Positions 43,895-52,552 are shown, counted from the first letter of the stretch. The stretch: 64,000 nt of DNA from Pantoea sp. RIT-PI-b (GCF_001187905.1 NZ_LGIS01000033.1:496001-560000), one strand, 5' to 3'. Made by a program: numbers and translations. The notes: generated by a model not told the origin, from the sequence alone.

Positions 43895-44862
43895 GGCAGA
43901 ACCTTGACGTCTTGAATGAATTTAAGCGTGTAGCTGCCATCAAACGGTACTTTGGCCGGATCGATCAGCTTGGTATCGACCAGCAGTTGCCAGGTTTGCT
44001 TGAGACGCGCTTCAGTCATGATGCCGATACCGCCGGTTTGCGCATCGCCGCCGGTCAGCATCTGATATTTCTTCATCTGAGCGATGCCGAAAGCGATCTG
44101 TTCATCGCTCATTTGTGGGTTCTCTTTCTTGATCAGCACGTTACCGGCGCTGGGATCTTGCAGGTAATTCTTCCAGCCCTGCATCGAGGCCTTCACAAAC
44201 GCCGCAACTGCGGCGGGACGTTTCTCAATCGTCGATTTCATGCACACGATGCTGTTGCCGTACGGTGGATAACCCCAATCGCTGATCGGATAAACATTGG
44301 TCTGCGCATTGGCCTTCTGCACGGCAAACGGTTCGGAGGTGATATAGCCTTGCTGCACCAGAGTTTTATCGGCGAGGAACGGCTGAATGCTGAAGGTATA
44401 AGGGCGCACGCGGGCATTTTTCAGGTTCAATGCGCTCTGCGCCCACGGCCAATAGGAGGTGTAAGCTTCAGCGGCCAGCAGGAAGGTTTTGCCCTGCAAA
44501 TCGGCCTGACTCTTCACGTCCGGATGGGTGAGAAACGCAATGGCCGAGTGCTGGAAGGTGGTGGCCACCGGCATCGCTTCCACGCCTTGCTGCCAGATCT
44601 CCAGCGCCTGCATGTTATCGCTGATGATGCAATCCGCCTGGCCCGCGGCCATCAGCTGCATGGTATGCACCTGCGGACCACCCATTTTAATCGTGACGTC
44701 GAGACCCGCATCGCGATACAGATTCTGCGCCTGCGCCTGGTAGAAGCCGCCGTGCTCGGCCTGCGCATACCAGTTGGTCATAAAGGTGAATTTCTCAGCC
44801 GCCATGCTCGGGGCCGACAGGGCCAGCGCAAGTGCGGCAGCAATGCTCAATGTTTTTTTCAT
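43891..44862 (-). CDS. NMT1/THI5-family substrate-binding protein
   Basis: 323 aa from the ATG at 44862 (AGGG 8 nt upstream). A signal peptide ends SAPSMA-AEK. KFTFMTNWYAQAEHGGFYQAQAQNLYRDAGLDVTI is the NMT1/THI5 opening seen in proteins binding pyrimidine precursors (ThiY), riboflavin or aromatic N-heterocycles. GQADCIISDNMQALEIW and the PPYGNSIVCMK segment also fit the fold. Its ligand is presumably the substrate of the enzymes encoded upstream. It lies 9 bp after the creatininase gene. Confidence 0.92.
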   Translation of the reverse strand: MKKTLSIAAALALALSAPSMAAEKFTFMTNWYAQAEHGGFYQAQAQNLYRDAGLDVTIKMGGPQVHTMQLMAAGQADCIISDNMQALEIWQQGVEAMPVATTFQHSAIAFLTHPDVKSQADLQGKTFLLAAEAYTSYWPWAQSALNLKNARVRPYTFSIQPFLADKTLVQQGYITSEPFAVQKANAQTNVYPISDWGYPPYGNSIVCMKSTIEKRPAAVAAFVKASMQGWKNYLQDPSAGNVLIKKENPQMSDEQIAFGIAQMKKYQMLTGGDAQTGGIGIMTEARLKQTWQLLVDTKLIDPAKVPFDGSYTLKFIQDVKVLP

Positions 44863-44871
44863 CAATATTCC

Positions 44872-45750
44872 CTAGCGCGGTTGTAAAAAGGCGGCTGCGT
44901 CGTTGTGGTCTAATACTTTGCCTTGCCACTGGCCGGTGCCCCACGCCGGTTCGGCGCGTGTCACCCACGTCATTTGATGCACTTCAGTAATGACCTGCGC
45001 CCAGCTTTGCGCCAGCGAGTCGAGGATCGCCGCGCCTTGCTCAGGCGTGGAGGGCAACGGATCGCCAATCACGCCGCTGGGACCGAAGTCGTAAGAAGCC
45101 CACGCTGCCATCGGTTTGTTGGTTGAGAGCGTTGGGCAGGGGAATGCCGGCGGATAGTTAGCCACCGCTTTGTCCATTTGCACGGTGTCGGGCGCCAGCG
45201 CCAGCATCAGCGCGGTTTCGGCGTGACCGGCGTGCATCGCCATTTGCCGCTCTTTGTCATCCATAAAACTCTCGGCGCAGTTCGGAACTTTGAAGGTGTC
45301 TTGCATGATGATGATCATGTCGCCGTGGCGCAGACGCAGTTCGCGCGCCGCCATCTGCAACGGCTGCGGTTGACCGCCGTGGCCGTTAACCATCAGGAAT
45401 TTGCGGAAACCGGAGCGATAGAGTGATTCGCCAATCTCCAGAATGGTGTGCAGCAGGGTTTCGCCGGTCAGCGTCAGCGTGCCGGGAAAATGCAGATGTT
45501 CATCTGATTTGCCATAGGTGATGGGCGGGATGGCGTAAGCCGGGATCGCCGCCGGTAAACGCGCCAGCGCATGACCGACCACGCCCGAGGAGATCACGCT
45601 ATCCACCGCGCACGGCAGGTGCGGGCCATGCTGCTCAATCGCGCCGGTTGGCAACACGATAACGGTGTTGGCTTTATCGTCCAGCGTGGCGATATCGGTC
45701 CAGCTCAGATACGGCAAAAAGCGGTTTGCCGGAATATAACCATGCAACAT
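44872..45750 (-). CDS. Creatininase-family amidohydrolase
   Basis: 292 aa from the ATG at 45750 (GAGGAG 7 nt upstream). The metal site is VLPTGAIEQHGPHLPCAVDS with E39, H41 and D50, followed by NGHGGQPQPLQMAARELR. These are the diagnostic creatininase/ArfB motifs for hydrolysis of cyclic amides or formamides. It may open a lactam or imide ring of the imported heterocycle. That reading is inference from family and neighbours. It lies 14 bp after the Rid gene. Confidence 0.9.
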   Translation of the reverse strand: MLHGYIPANRFLPYLSWTDIATLDDKANTVIVLPTGAIEQHGPHLPCAVDSVISSGVVGHALARLPAAIPAYAIPPITYGKSDEHLHFPGTLTLTGETLLHTILEIGESLYRSGFRKFLMVNGHGGQPQPLQMAARELRLRHGDMIIIMQDTFKVPNCAESFMDDKERQMAMHAGHAETALMLALAPDTVQMDKAVANYPPAFPCPTLSTNKPMAAWASYDFGPSGVIGDPLPSTPEQGAAILDSLAQSWAQVITEVHQMTWVTRAEPAWGTGQWQGKVLDHNDAAAFLQPR

Positions 45751-45764
45751 TTCAACTCCTCGTG

Positions 45765-46220
45765 TTATTGCGGCAACCACGCCGTGGCTTCAACTTCAAT
45801 CAGTACGTCCGGGCTCGGCAGCATTTCACTCACCTGCACCACGGTAGAAACCGGCGGTGCATCAGGGAAAAACTGCTTACGCACCCGGCTGTAGTGGGGG
45901 AAATGGTCGAGATTGCGGAAATACTGCACCAGCTTGAAGACATCGCTCATCTGGCCGCCCGCGCTTTCGATGGTGGCGCGAATGCTCTCCAGCACGTACC
46001 AGCTTTGCGCCAGAATCGGCCCCTCTTTAATATCGGTGGAGAACTCACCGCTGCGACCCAGCAGCCGCTGCGCCGCTTCAGGAATGTCGTCGTAACCGCG
46101 CACGATGGTGGCAGTTTGCGGATTCACCGGGATAATGCCGGAGAGGAAAATGAAGTCGCCCGCGCGTCGCCACGCAGCATATTTCGCCAGCGGTTTTCCC
46201 GCTCCTTCATCAATCGCCAT
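45765..46220 (-). CDS. Rid-family protein (2-aminomuconate deaminase-like subgroup)
   Basis: 151 aa if started at the ATG at 46220, which has GGAG at 46230-46233; an ATG at 46235 is in frame with no good ribosome site. The AKYAAWRRAGDFIFLSGIIPVNPQT and VVQVSEMLPSPDVLIEVEATAWLP segments fit the Rid group that includes 2-aminomuconate deaminase. This is in keeping with an N-containing ring being opened to an enamine/imine that needs hydrolysis. The gene overlaps the amidohydrolase end by 11 bp. Confidence 0.85.
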   Translation of the reverse strand: MAIDEGAGKPLAKYAAWRRAGDFIFLSGIIPVNPQTATIVRGYDDIPEAAQRLLGRSGEFSTDIKEGPILAQSWYVLESIRATIESAGGQMSDVFKLVQYFRNLDHFPHYSRVRKQFFPDAPPVSTVVQVSEMLPSPDVLIEVEATAWLPQ

Positions 46221-47409
46221 CTGTTGTTTCTCCATAACGCACACCGTTTTTTAGCCGATAGCGCTGGCGTTGACGTAACGGCCAGCTCGCCACCTCAGCA
46301 TCAGGAAATATCACTAAATCGTTGGCCTGCAGCGCGCTGCGTTGGCAGATCAGCGCCGAGGCCTGATCAAACGCCGCGTCGAGTTGCAGACTGAGCAAAC
46401 CGCTAAACAACGTATCAAGCGGGTCATAGCTGCCGAACGGGCAAAACGCGTCCTGCACGTTGTCGGCGCCGAGCAGCAGCGGCATGCCGCGCGCCTGCGC
46501 CTCTTTTACCAGCGTTAACCCGCGCTGACGCGGCGTGCGACCCGGCACCGCATCCTGTAACAGCAGATTGGTGAGCGGTAGCGCAATCAACGTGACCTTA
46601 TATTGAGCGAGCACATCGAGAATCTGCTCCGCATCGTCCTGCTGCGATAACGCACAGCTGTGGCTACAGGTGATCTGCCCGCTAAAGGGATGCTGCTGCA
46701 AATAGTGCGCCAGCCAGCGTAATCCTTGCGCTTGCGGGTTAAGTTCTTCATCAATATGCAGATCGACATCCAGCTGCCACAGCTCGGCGGCGTCCAGCAG
46801 ATGCTGAAACGCCTGCGCATCCCAGTTGCTGCTGTGAATAAAACCGCCCAACAGCGCGCCCGGACCGCTGGTCGCCACCTGCGCGGCAATATGCTGTGCA
46901 TCGCTGGCATCGGCGAAGAAGGTGAGGGGCGCCAGCGCCACGCGTTCGAGATTGCACAGCGGATGGTGCAGATCGCCAATCACTTGCCACGCTAATGGTG
47001 CATCAACCGAGAACCAGTCAATGTGCGTGCGCAGCAAACCAACACCGGCTTCCACCGCCCAGTGCAGCGCCTGCGTGGCGCGCTGCTGCAAATCTTCGAC
47101 GTTCCAGTGCACACGGTCCTGATGCATCGCTGCAATCGCCGCCAGCAAGCCGGGCTGTTGCGCTGGACTGCGCTGAATTGTGAAGGTTTTATCCAGATGC
47201 GCATGCGGCTCGATAAAGGCCGGCAGCACCAGCGCGCCGTTGAGCGGCAGATATTCTGGATGTGGCTGATGGCTGGCAGGTTCGAACTGCAGACCCGCCG
47301 CGTGGAAATGTAAGGTGGCCAGCTGCGGTTGCTGGTTCGTCAGCGGCCAGTTTTCTGGCAGCAGCCAGCGGGGTAAACGCGCCCCGGTCGCTCCCGGATA
47401 ACGGTTCAT
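46210..47409 (-). CDS. Cytosine-deaminase-like metal-dependent amidohydrolase
   Basis: 399 aa from the ATG at 47409, which forms an ATGA overlap with the upstream stop. The metal site begins FIEPHAHLDKTF (H69, H71). Then come LLRTHIDWFS, DVDLHIDEE, CSHSCALSQ and LLGADNVQDAFCPFGSYDPLDT, the conserved order of the cytosine/isoguanine deaminase (CodA-like) amidohydrolases. It probably deaminates or hydrolyses the ring of an N-heterocycle. Substrate identity is not resolved. The longer frame to 47463 is not used. Confidence 0.88.
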   Translation of the reverse strand: MNRYPGATGARLPRWLLPENWPLTNQQPQLATLHFHAAGLQFEPASHQPHPEYLPLNGALVLPAFIEPHAHLDKTFTIQRSPAQQPGLLAAIAAMHQDRVHWNVEDLQQRATQALHWAVEAGVGLLRTHIDWFSVDAPLAWQVIGDLHHPLCNLERVALAPLTFFADASDAQHIAAQVATSGPGALLGGFIHSSNWDAQAFQHLLDAAELWQLDVDLHIDEELNPQAQGLRWLAHYLQQHPFSGQITCSHSCALSQQDDAEQILDVLAQYKVTLIALPLTNLLLQDAVPGRTPRQRGLTLVKEAQARGMPLLLGADNVQDAFCPFGSYDPLDTLFSGLLSLQLDAAFDQASALICQRSALQANDLVIFPDAEVASWPLRQRQRYRLKNGVRYGETTDGD

Positions 47410-48356
47410 AGATCCAGCACCAGCAGTGGGGATCGTGCGCGTGAACAGCACAGCACGATGCAATTATTGGCCGCGCGCTCTTGCTGGCTCAGCACGTCAT
47501 CGCGGTGATCCGGCTCGCCGGCTAATACGCCTGTAATACAGGCGCCGCACATGCCCTGTTCGCAGGAAAGTTCGATTTCAATGCCCGCCTCCTCAAGCAC
47601 TTCCGCGATAGTTTGTTCTGCGCCGACGGCATAGCGTACGCCGGAAGAGGCGATTTCCACGGCAAACGCGCCGCCAGCCGTCACTGCCGCTGTGGGTTTG
47701 AAGCGTTCGCTGTGCAATTGATCGGTCTTCCAGCCTTGCTGCAACGCCAGCTGCTGCAACGCGTCCATAAAACCGGCCGGGCCGCAGGCGACCAGTACGC
47801 TGTTGTGCGGCTGCTTGAGATCGTCCGGGATGTGCTGGCGCAGGCTGTCACCTTCGCTGCTGTAGTGGACTACCAGCTGTGCGCCAAGCTGGTTGAGGCG
47901 TTCGCTAAATGCCAACTCATCGGCGCGTTTGAGATAAAGATGCAACGTGAAATCCGCCTGACGCGCCGCCAGCGCTTCGGCCATTACCAGCAGCGGGGTT
48001 AATCCGATACCCGCAGCAAACAGCAGCGTGCGCGGCGCGTGTGGCAGGGGAAAATGGTTGCGAGGTGCGGAGATCTGTAAGCTAGCGCCGCAGTCGACTT
48101 GCTGGTGCAGCCAGCGCGAGCCGCCGGTAGAGTTATCATCAAGACGCACGCAAATTTCGTAACGATCGGCCGTTGCCGCCGCTGCACAGAGTGAGTACTG
48201 GCGCGTACCGCAGTCGGGAATCACTACATCGATATGCGCACCGGGCGTGAAGGCCGGCAGCGGCTGGGCGTTGTCACTCGCCAGCGTGAATAACACATTG
48301 CCTGCACCGTTGATCTGCTTTGCGATGACGGTGACAGGGAAGTTGGTCGATTTCAT
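47406..48356 (-). CDS. VanB/PDR-type ferredoxin-NAD(P)H oxidoreductase
   Basis: 316 aa. The FAD/FMN domain has RQYSLC, the NAD domain has LLFAAGIGLTPLLVMAEAL, and the C-terminal 2Fe-2S ferredoxin has C265-x4-C270-x2-C273 and C303. These proteins normally pass electrons to a Rieske oxygenase or demethylase, but no oxygenase gene lies in this cluster, so its partner is elsewhere or is one of the enzymes here. It is the first gene of the nine-gene leftward operon and is divergent from the LysR gene at 48503. Confidence 0.9.
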   Translation of the reverse strand: MKSTNFPVTVIAKQINGAGNVLFTLASDNAQPLPAFTPGAHIDVVIPDCGTRQYSLCAAAATADRYEICVRLDDNSTGGSRWLHQQVDCGASLQISAPRNHFPLPHAPRTLLFAAGIGLTPLLVMAEALAARQADFTLHLYLKRADELAFSERLNQLGAQLVVHYSSEGDSLRQHIPDDLKQPHNSVLVACGPAGFMDALQQLALQQGWKTDQLHSERFKPTAAVTAGGAFAVEIASSGVRYAVGAEQTIAEVLEEAGIEIELSCEQGMCGACITGVLAGEPDHRDDVLSQQERAANNCIVLCCSRARSPLLVLDL

Positions 48357-48502
48357 AATCTGTCTGCCTGAACAGGGATGTCACCAGCGTTGCAGCTACG
48401 CAAACCCTTGTTTTTATCATGGCGCCGATTATTATTTTGCCCATGTGTAAGCGTCCATCTGTTTAATTCGCATGATGCGTTGCAAAAAAGAGAGCACCCC
48501 TT

Positions 48503-49441
48503 ATGTTCGCCTTCTCCCGATTTCTGCTTTATTTCACTGAGGTGGCCCGCCAGGGTTCACTGCGCAAGGCTTCTGAGGTGCTGCACGTCTCGGCATCGTC
48601 AATCGATCGACAGATATTGCGGGTGGAGGAGCAGCTGGATATGCCGCTGTTTGAGCGCCATCCATCAGGATTACGTATGACCGCCGCCGGTGAGATCCTG
48701 CTGAATGCAGCAAAAAACTGGCAGCGCGACTTTGGCCGCGTCTGTACACAACTGGACGATCTGCGCGGGTTGCGCCACGGTCATGTGCATATCGCCACCA
48801 TCGATGCCATTAATCGCGGCTTCTTCTCCGCGATTTTGCAGCGCATTCGCGCCGACTATCCGGGCATCTCTTTTACGTTGACCACCATGAGCAACATTCA
48901 TATTGCCAACGCGCTGACGGCGGGGGATGCGGATTTCGGCATCATGCTCAATCCGCAAAGCTCGCGCGAGCTGCTGGTGAAGTCGTTTGCTGATTTACGT
49001 CTCGGGATTGTAGTGAGTAGCCAACATCCGCTGGCCAATCTGGAATCTATTCGCTTTAGCCACTGTGAATCCTGGCCGTTTATCGTACCGGCCGCGCCGC
49101 TGATGCTGGCCGATCCGCTGGACGCGTTGGTAAACAGTTCGGGGATTAAGATTAATGAAGTGGCGCGCACCAATAACATTCACATGCTGCGTTCGCTGGT
49201 GCGGGATGACGTGGGCATCAGCCTGATGTGCTGGCTGGATATCGTCGATGAATATCGGCGCGGTGAACTGAAGTTTATCCCGCTGATCGATACCGTGCTG
49301 AAACCCTTTACCTTATCGCTGTGCGTCGCGCCGCAGCGTCAGCTGTCCATTGCCGCCTCCATGATGCTGCGTGAACTGGAGTCGTTTTTTGCCTTGATGC
49401 AGAGTGAGGAGTTGCTGGCGGGAAGTGACAACATTGAATAG
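48503..49441 (+). CDS. LysR-family regulator of the catabolic operon
   Basis: 312 aa. The N-terminal helix-turn-helix is FSRFLLYFTEVARQGSLRKASEVLHVSASSIDRQILRVEEQLDMPLFERHPSGLRMTAAG, followed by a periplasmic-binding-like effector domain (HVHIATIDAINRGFFSAIL, LVRDDVGISLMCWLDI). It is head to head with the VanB-type gene across 146 bp, so it very likely activates the operon in response to a pathway compound. A hairpin follows the gene at 49451. Confidence 0.9.
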   Translation: MFAFSRFLLYFTEVARQGSLRKASEVLHVSASSIDRQILRVEEQLDMPLFERHPSGLRMTAAGEILLNAAKNWQRDFGRVCTQLDDLRGLRHGHVHIATIDAINRGFFSAILQRIRADYPGISFTLTTMSNIHIANALTAGDADFGIMLNPQSSRELLVKSFADLRLGIVVSSQHPLANLESIRFSHCESWPFIVPAAPLMLADPLDALVNSSGIKINEVARTNNIHMLRSLVRDDVGISLMCWLDIVDEYRRGELKFIPLIDTVLKPFTLSLCVAPQRQLSIAASMMLRELESFFALMQSEELLAGSDNIE

Positions 49442-49450
49442 CGGCAGAAA

Positions 49451-49486
49451 CAAGAAGCCCCAGCAGAACTGGGGCAATGATTCTTG
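49451..49486 (+). terminator. Two-part hairpin after the LysR gene
   Basis: Inner stem GCCCCAG-cagaa-CTGGGGC at 49457-49475 and outer stem CAAGAA/TTCTTG, with a 5-nt bulge. It starts 10 bp after the stop codon. No U-tract follows. It also marks the left edge of the AT-rich segment with the Abi gene. Confidence 0.6.
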
Positions 49487-49645
49487 CGCTTGATGTCTTA
49501 GATCTGGCACCGCACAGGTCGGGAGAAGAACGTCAGACTAGCTACGCGCTTATTCTATTCTGACGATAAAAATATTGCAATCGCACTGAACGCTTATCTG
49601 GAGTATAAATTTAATCTCTATAGGGAAATTATAAGTAGCGCAACG

Positions 49646-50626
49646 ATGCCGAATAATTTTGATTTTACTGATATGGTTCGACTTGTCTCTCCAGCAAGAC
49701 TCACCAGTTATCATACAGCGTTTTCAGTAACTAATAAGGCTGAGGTTTTTGGTCTTTATAGTTGGAATCTGGAACTTTCGGGTAGTATCAATAGTTTATT
49801 GCAACTGGTTGAGGTCGCATTACGTAATGCTATTAATGAAGCAGGTAAAAATTGTATTGTCGTCACACCTCATCAACTTTGGTTTGAACAGCTTCCTTAT
49901 CATCTTATAACCGATGAAAATATAGCTCCTTCTGCTAATGGATTAAAGCCCTTAATTAAGGCCAGCCAGGTGAGAGATTTTGAGAGCGGGTTTGCAAAAG
50001 CGAAAAAGAATGCGCAGAGACTGCTCAGAAAAAAGCTCGGAGCAAACACAACAGCTGTTGCCACGCTTGACCAGATCATCTCTCAGACCGATTTCAGTGT
50101 CTGGGAGTATATTTTTGATAAAAGCTTTTATGACGGGGATGCTTCGAAAGGATTCCTTTGGCCTCGAGGCTTTTTGACAGCCTTCAAAAGGTTGCCGCAC
50201 GTATCAGGCAAAAATCAGCAATTCCAGCAGCGTGATATTATCCGACGAAGAGTAGAATCAATCCGCATGTTAAGAAATCGTGTTGCGCATAACGAACCGG
50301 TTTGGAAGGATGTAGAATTTAGTGATAGCGCCGCTATTATTGCGGGCCTAACGAAAAAGATAGCTGAAATTGTTGAACTGACTTATTGGATTTCTCCCGT
50401 ACTCAATACGTTTGTACGTAACAGTGCATTGATGCACAGACTAAATATGCTTCTTTGTGTGCATGAAATGGAGAATGCGACTTATCATAACGTTAGTCTG
50501 GAAATGACCAGTATGGACACGTTACACGACACCCTAATAAAAAGCGGTCAATACAATAGGAGGGTGTTGATTTCATTGCGAGGATTGAATGGCGTTATTC
50601 ACGCCAGGAAGCACAGATTCAATTAA
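49646..50626 (+). CDS. Abi-family (Abi_2, HEPN-type) abortive-infection-like protein
   Basis: 326 aa. The LELSGSINSLLQLVEVALRNAINEA helix near residues 41-65 and the HEPN motif R210-N-R-V-A-H215 (R-x4-H) in RMLRNRVAHNEPVW are the marks of the Abi_2/AbiD-AbiF family, which are RNA-cleaving HEPN proteins in several phage-exclusion systems. The gene is much more AT-rich than its flanks and stands alone between the LysR gene and digH, which suggests acquisition. No partner antitoxin or neutralising gene is adjacent. The antiphage role is inferred from the family. Confidence 0.85.
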   Translation: MPNNFDFTDMVRLVSPARLTSYHTAFSVTNKAEVFGLYSWNLELSGSINSLLQLVEVALRNAINEAGKNCIVVTPHQLWFEQLPYHLITDENIAPSANGLKPLIKASQVRDFESGFAKAKKNAQRLLRKKLGANTTAVATLDQIISQTDFSVWEYIFDKSFYDGDASKGFLWPRGFLTAFKRLPHVSGKNQQFQQRDIIRRRVESIRMLRNRVAHNEPVWKDVEFSDSAAIIAGLTKKIAEIVELTYWISPVLNTFVRNSALMHRLNMLLCVHEMENATYHNVSLEMTSMDTLHDTLIKSGQYNRRVLISLRGLNGVIHARKHRFN

Positions 50627-50692
50627 GAGTGTAATTAATATGCCGAAAGTCTTAATTTAATTTTGCCACGCTTTATTTTTGAAAAGCTGGGG

Positions 50693-52039
50693 CTATGTGC
50701 CCCAGCGACTTCTCAGGTAATTCACCGCATCTTGCGTTTGCGGCTGATTGAGGTAATTCTCACGGAACAAAATGGTGCCGTTAATTTGCGGCAGCGACTC
50801 ATTGAGATCGAGCTGTTTTTTCAACTCCGGCACGCCGCCGTTGACCGTCCAGTCGGGTTCGCTTTTCGAGGCTTCGCCGATCTTATACAGCGCGACGCCA
50901 ATATACAGGCGCGTGTGCGTCGGCTTCACCACCTCGGCCCACCAATTGGCCAGGACGTCGTAACGTGCTGCCTGGCGCGCGAACGGCCAGTAAAGCTGCG
51001 GCGCGATGTAATCGAGTAACCCCATTTGCACCCAGCGGCGCGTATCGGCATAGGCTTCGTCGTAAGCGGCCGCACCGCGCGTGTCGGAGCCCGCCGCATC
51101 ATGGGAAAGATTGCGCCAAACGCCCGCTGGGCTGACGCCAAATTCAACGTTTGGATTGAGCTGCTTAATGGTGCGTGAAACCTGCTCAATCAATAACAAG
51201 GTATTGTTGCGCCGCCAGTCAGCCTTAGAGGCAAAGCCCTGACCATATTGGCGGAAAGTGGCGCTGTCGTTGAGCATCGAACCGGGCGTTTCGGTATAGA
51301 AATAGTCATCGAACTGCACGCCATCAATGGGGTAATGCGACACCACTTCTGCGACGATGCTGGTGATCCAGTCACGCGCCGCAGGAATGCCTGGATCGAG
51401 TACGAAGCGATCGCTGGCGGTGCGGATCCAGTCGCGATGCAGCACATACACGCTAGCCGGCTGCAGCGCTAACGTATTGTTCAGCGCATTCATGGTGGAG
51501 GATTTGACGTTGGTAGAGACGCGGTAGGGATTAAACCACGCATGCACCTTCATGCCACGTTGGTGCGCCTCATCGAGCATAAATTTCAGCGGATCGTAGC
51601 CGGGATCTGCACCGATTTTGCCAGTCAGCATATCGGACCACGGTAAAATGCTTGAACGCCACAGCGCGGTGCCGTCCGGTTTGACCTGGAAAAACACGGT
51701 ATTGATGCCGAGGCTTTTCAGTTTATCCAGCTTGTCTGTCAACGCTTGTTGCTGCTGGTGGATACGACTGGCCGGGCTGGCATTGACTGAATTAATCGGT
51801 GGCCAGTCAAGGCGCGAAACCGTGGTCAGCCACACGCCGCGCACCGGTTCTTTGCTTAACGTGGGTTTGGTAGGCATCGGCGGCTTGTTGACCGTTGGTA
51901 AAGGCGTTACCAGCGATTTCGGCGGCGGCGAGGAGCAGCTGGCGAGAGAGAGGGCGACAGCAATGGCCAGCAACGCAGCGGATTTTTTGTTGGTGTTAAC
52001 CCAGGGAAAACGATGTGAACAGGCTATGATAAACTCCAT
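50693..52039 (-). CDS. digH: Glycosyl hydrolase DigH (YddW), lipoprotein
   Basis: 448 aa from the ATG at 52039. A lipobox LASC follows a hydrophobic N-terminus, so the mature protein is an outer-membrane lipoprotein. From RGVWLTTVSRLDWPP onward the protein closely matches E. coli DigH: GINTVFFQVKPDGTALW, MKVHAWFNPYRVS, DGVQFDDYFYTETPGS, EFGVSPAGVWRN and the closing YLRSRWG. DigH cleaves denuded (peptide-free) septal glycan during cell division. The acidic pair in QFDDYFY is the probable catalytic region. The ribosome site is weak, so the exact start is not certain. Confidence 0.94.
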   Translation of the reverse strand: MEFIIACSHRFPWVNTNKKSAALLAIAVALSLASCSSPPPKSLVTPLPTVNKPPMPTKPTLSKEPVRGVWLTTVSRLDWPPINSVNASPASRIHQQQQALTDKLDKLKSLGINTVFFQVKPDGTALWRSSILPWSDMLTGKIGADPGYDPLKFMLDEAHQRGMKVHAWFNPYRVSTNVKSSTMNALNNTLALQPASVYVLHRDWIRTASDRFVLDPGIPAARDWITSIVAEVVSHYPIDGVQFDDYFYTETPGSMLNDSATFRQYGQGFASKADWRRNNTLLLIEQVSRTIKQLNPNVEFGVSPAGVWRNLSHDAAGSDTRGAAAYDEAYADTRRWVQMGLLDYIAPQLYWPFARQAARYDVLANWWAEVVKPTHTRLYIGVALYKIGEASKSEPDWTVNGGVPELKKQLDLNESLPQINGTILFRENYLNQPQTQDAVNYLRSRWGT

Positions 52040-52131
52040 TTCTTGCAACTTTCTGTTCGAAGAGCCTCATTCTCTTATCATGCGAACTAAAGTCAATATA
52101 ATCGCACCTCATCAATGCGATGTAATACATT

Positions 52132-52194
52132 GCGCGATGAATCGCGCCGCTACAGATAGGTACAATGACGTTGTAGCGGCGCAATTTATTGCGC
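52132..52194. repeat. Paired palindromic element, GTAGCGGC family (copy B4)
   Basis: GCGCGATGAATCGCGC plus GCCGCTAC at 52132-52153, then GTAGCGGC plus GCAATTTATTGC at 52173-52194. The GTAGCGGC words face inward here, the reverse of copies B1 and B3. It sits in the divergent region between digH and the YezG-like gene. Confidence 0.82.
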
Positions 52195-52225
52195 GCAGCT
52201 AATTTATTTGAGGAACCCAAGACTT

Positions 52226-52552
52226 ATGCAATACGAAGACCTTTATCGCCGTATCGGCCAGATCATCTTTAGCTGTGGCCCACAAGGTGCGCGGGAATTG
52301 ATCGTTCAGGCCGAACTGTTTGCGGACGATGATGGCGGGCAATTTCAATTCGATTACATCGATGAAAACGGTGAGCCGGATTGGTTTGAACCGGATGCGC
52401 GGGCGATTGGCGATCTTTCGTTAGCGCTGAAAGACTTTCAGCAGTACTTCATTGATAACAACATGACCAACGGCTTGCCGGTGTGGCGAAAATGCGCCAT
52501 TAACCTTAATGTGCTGGAAGAGTCGATCAGTATCGACGTGCAGTACGATTAA
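52226..52552 (+). CDS. YezG-like (DUF600) immunity protein
   Basis: 108 aa from the ATG at 52226, with GAGG 12 nt upstream; MQYEDLYRRIGQIIFSCGPQGARELIVQAELF is the usual opening. It is acidic, and the FDYIDENGEPDWFEPD segment matches YezG/DUF600 immunity proteins that neutralise LXG-type or nuclease toxins. No toxin gene lies beside it: the neighbours are digH and gabP. It is an orphan, either protecting against toxins of competing strains or reused for another role. Confidence 0.8.
   Translation: MQYEDLYRRIGQIIFSCGPQGARELIVQAELFADDDGGQFQFDYIDENGEPDWFEPDARAIGDLSLALKDFQQYFIDNNMTNGLPVWRKCAINLNVLEESISIDVQYD

Noticed and set aside
43786..44886. 366-codon ORF antisense to the binding-protein gene
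   Set aside because: Shadow ORF of codon bias on the opposite strand; low-complexity His/Arg-rich translation.
39434..48356. Pyrimidine Rut pathway or hydantoin (hyu) cluster
   Set aside because: No flavin-dependent RutA, no hydantoinase or carbamoylase gene was found, so neither name is justified.
49451..49486. tRNA-like fold after the LysR gene
   Set aside because: Only two stacked stems are present, with no cloverleaf, T-loop or CCA end; it is a hairpin.
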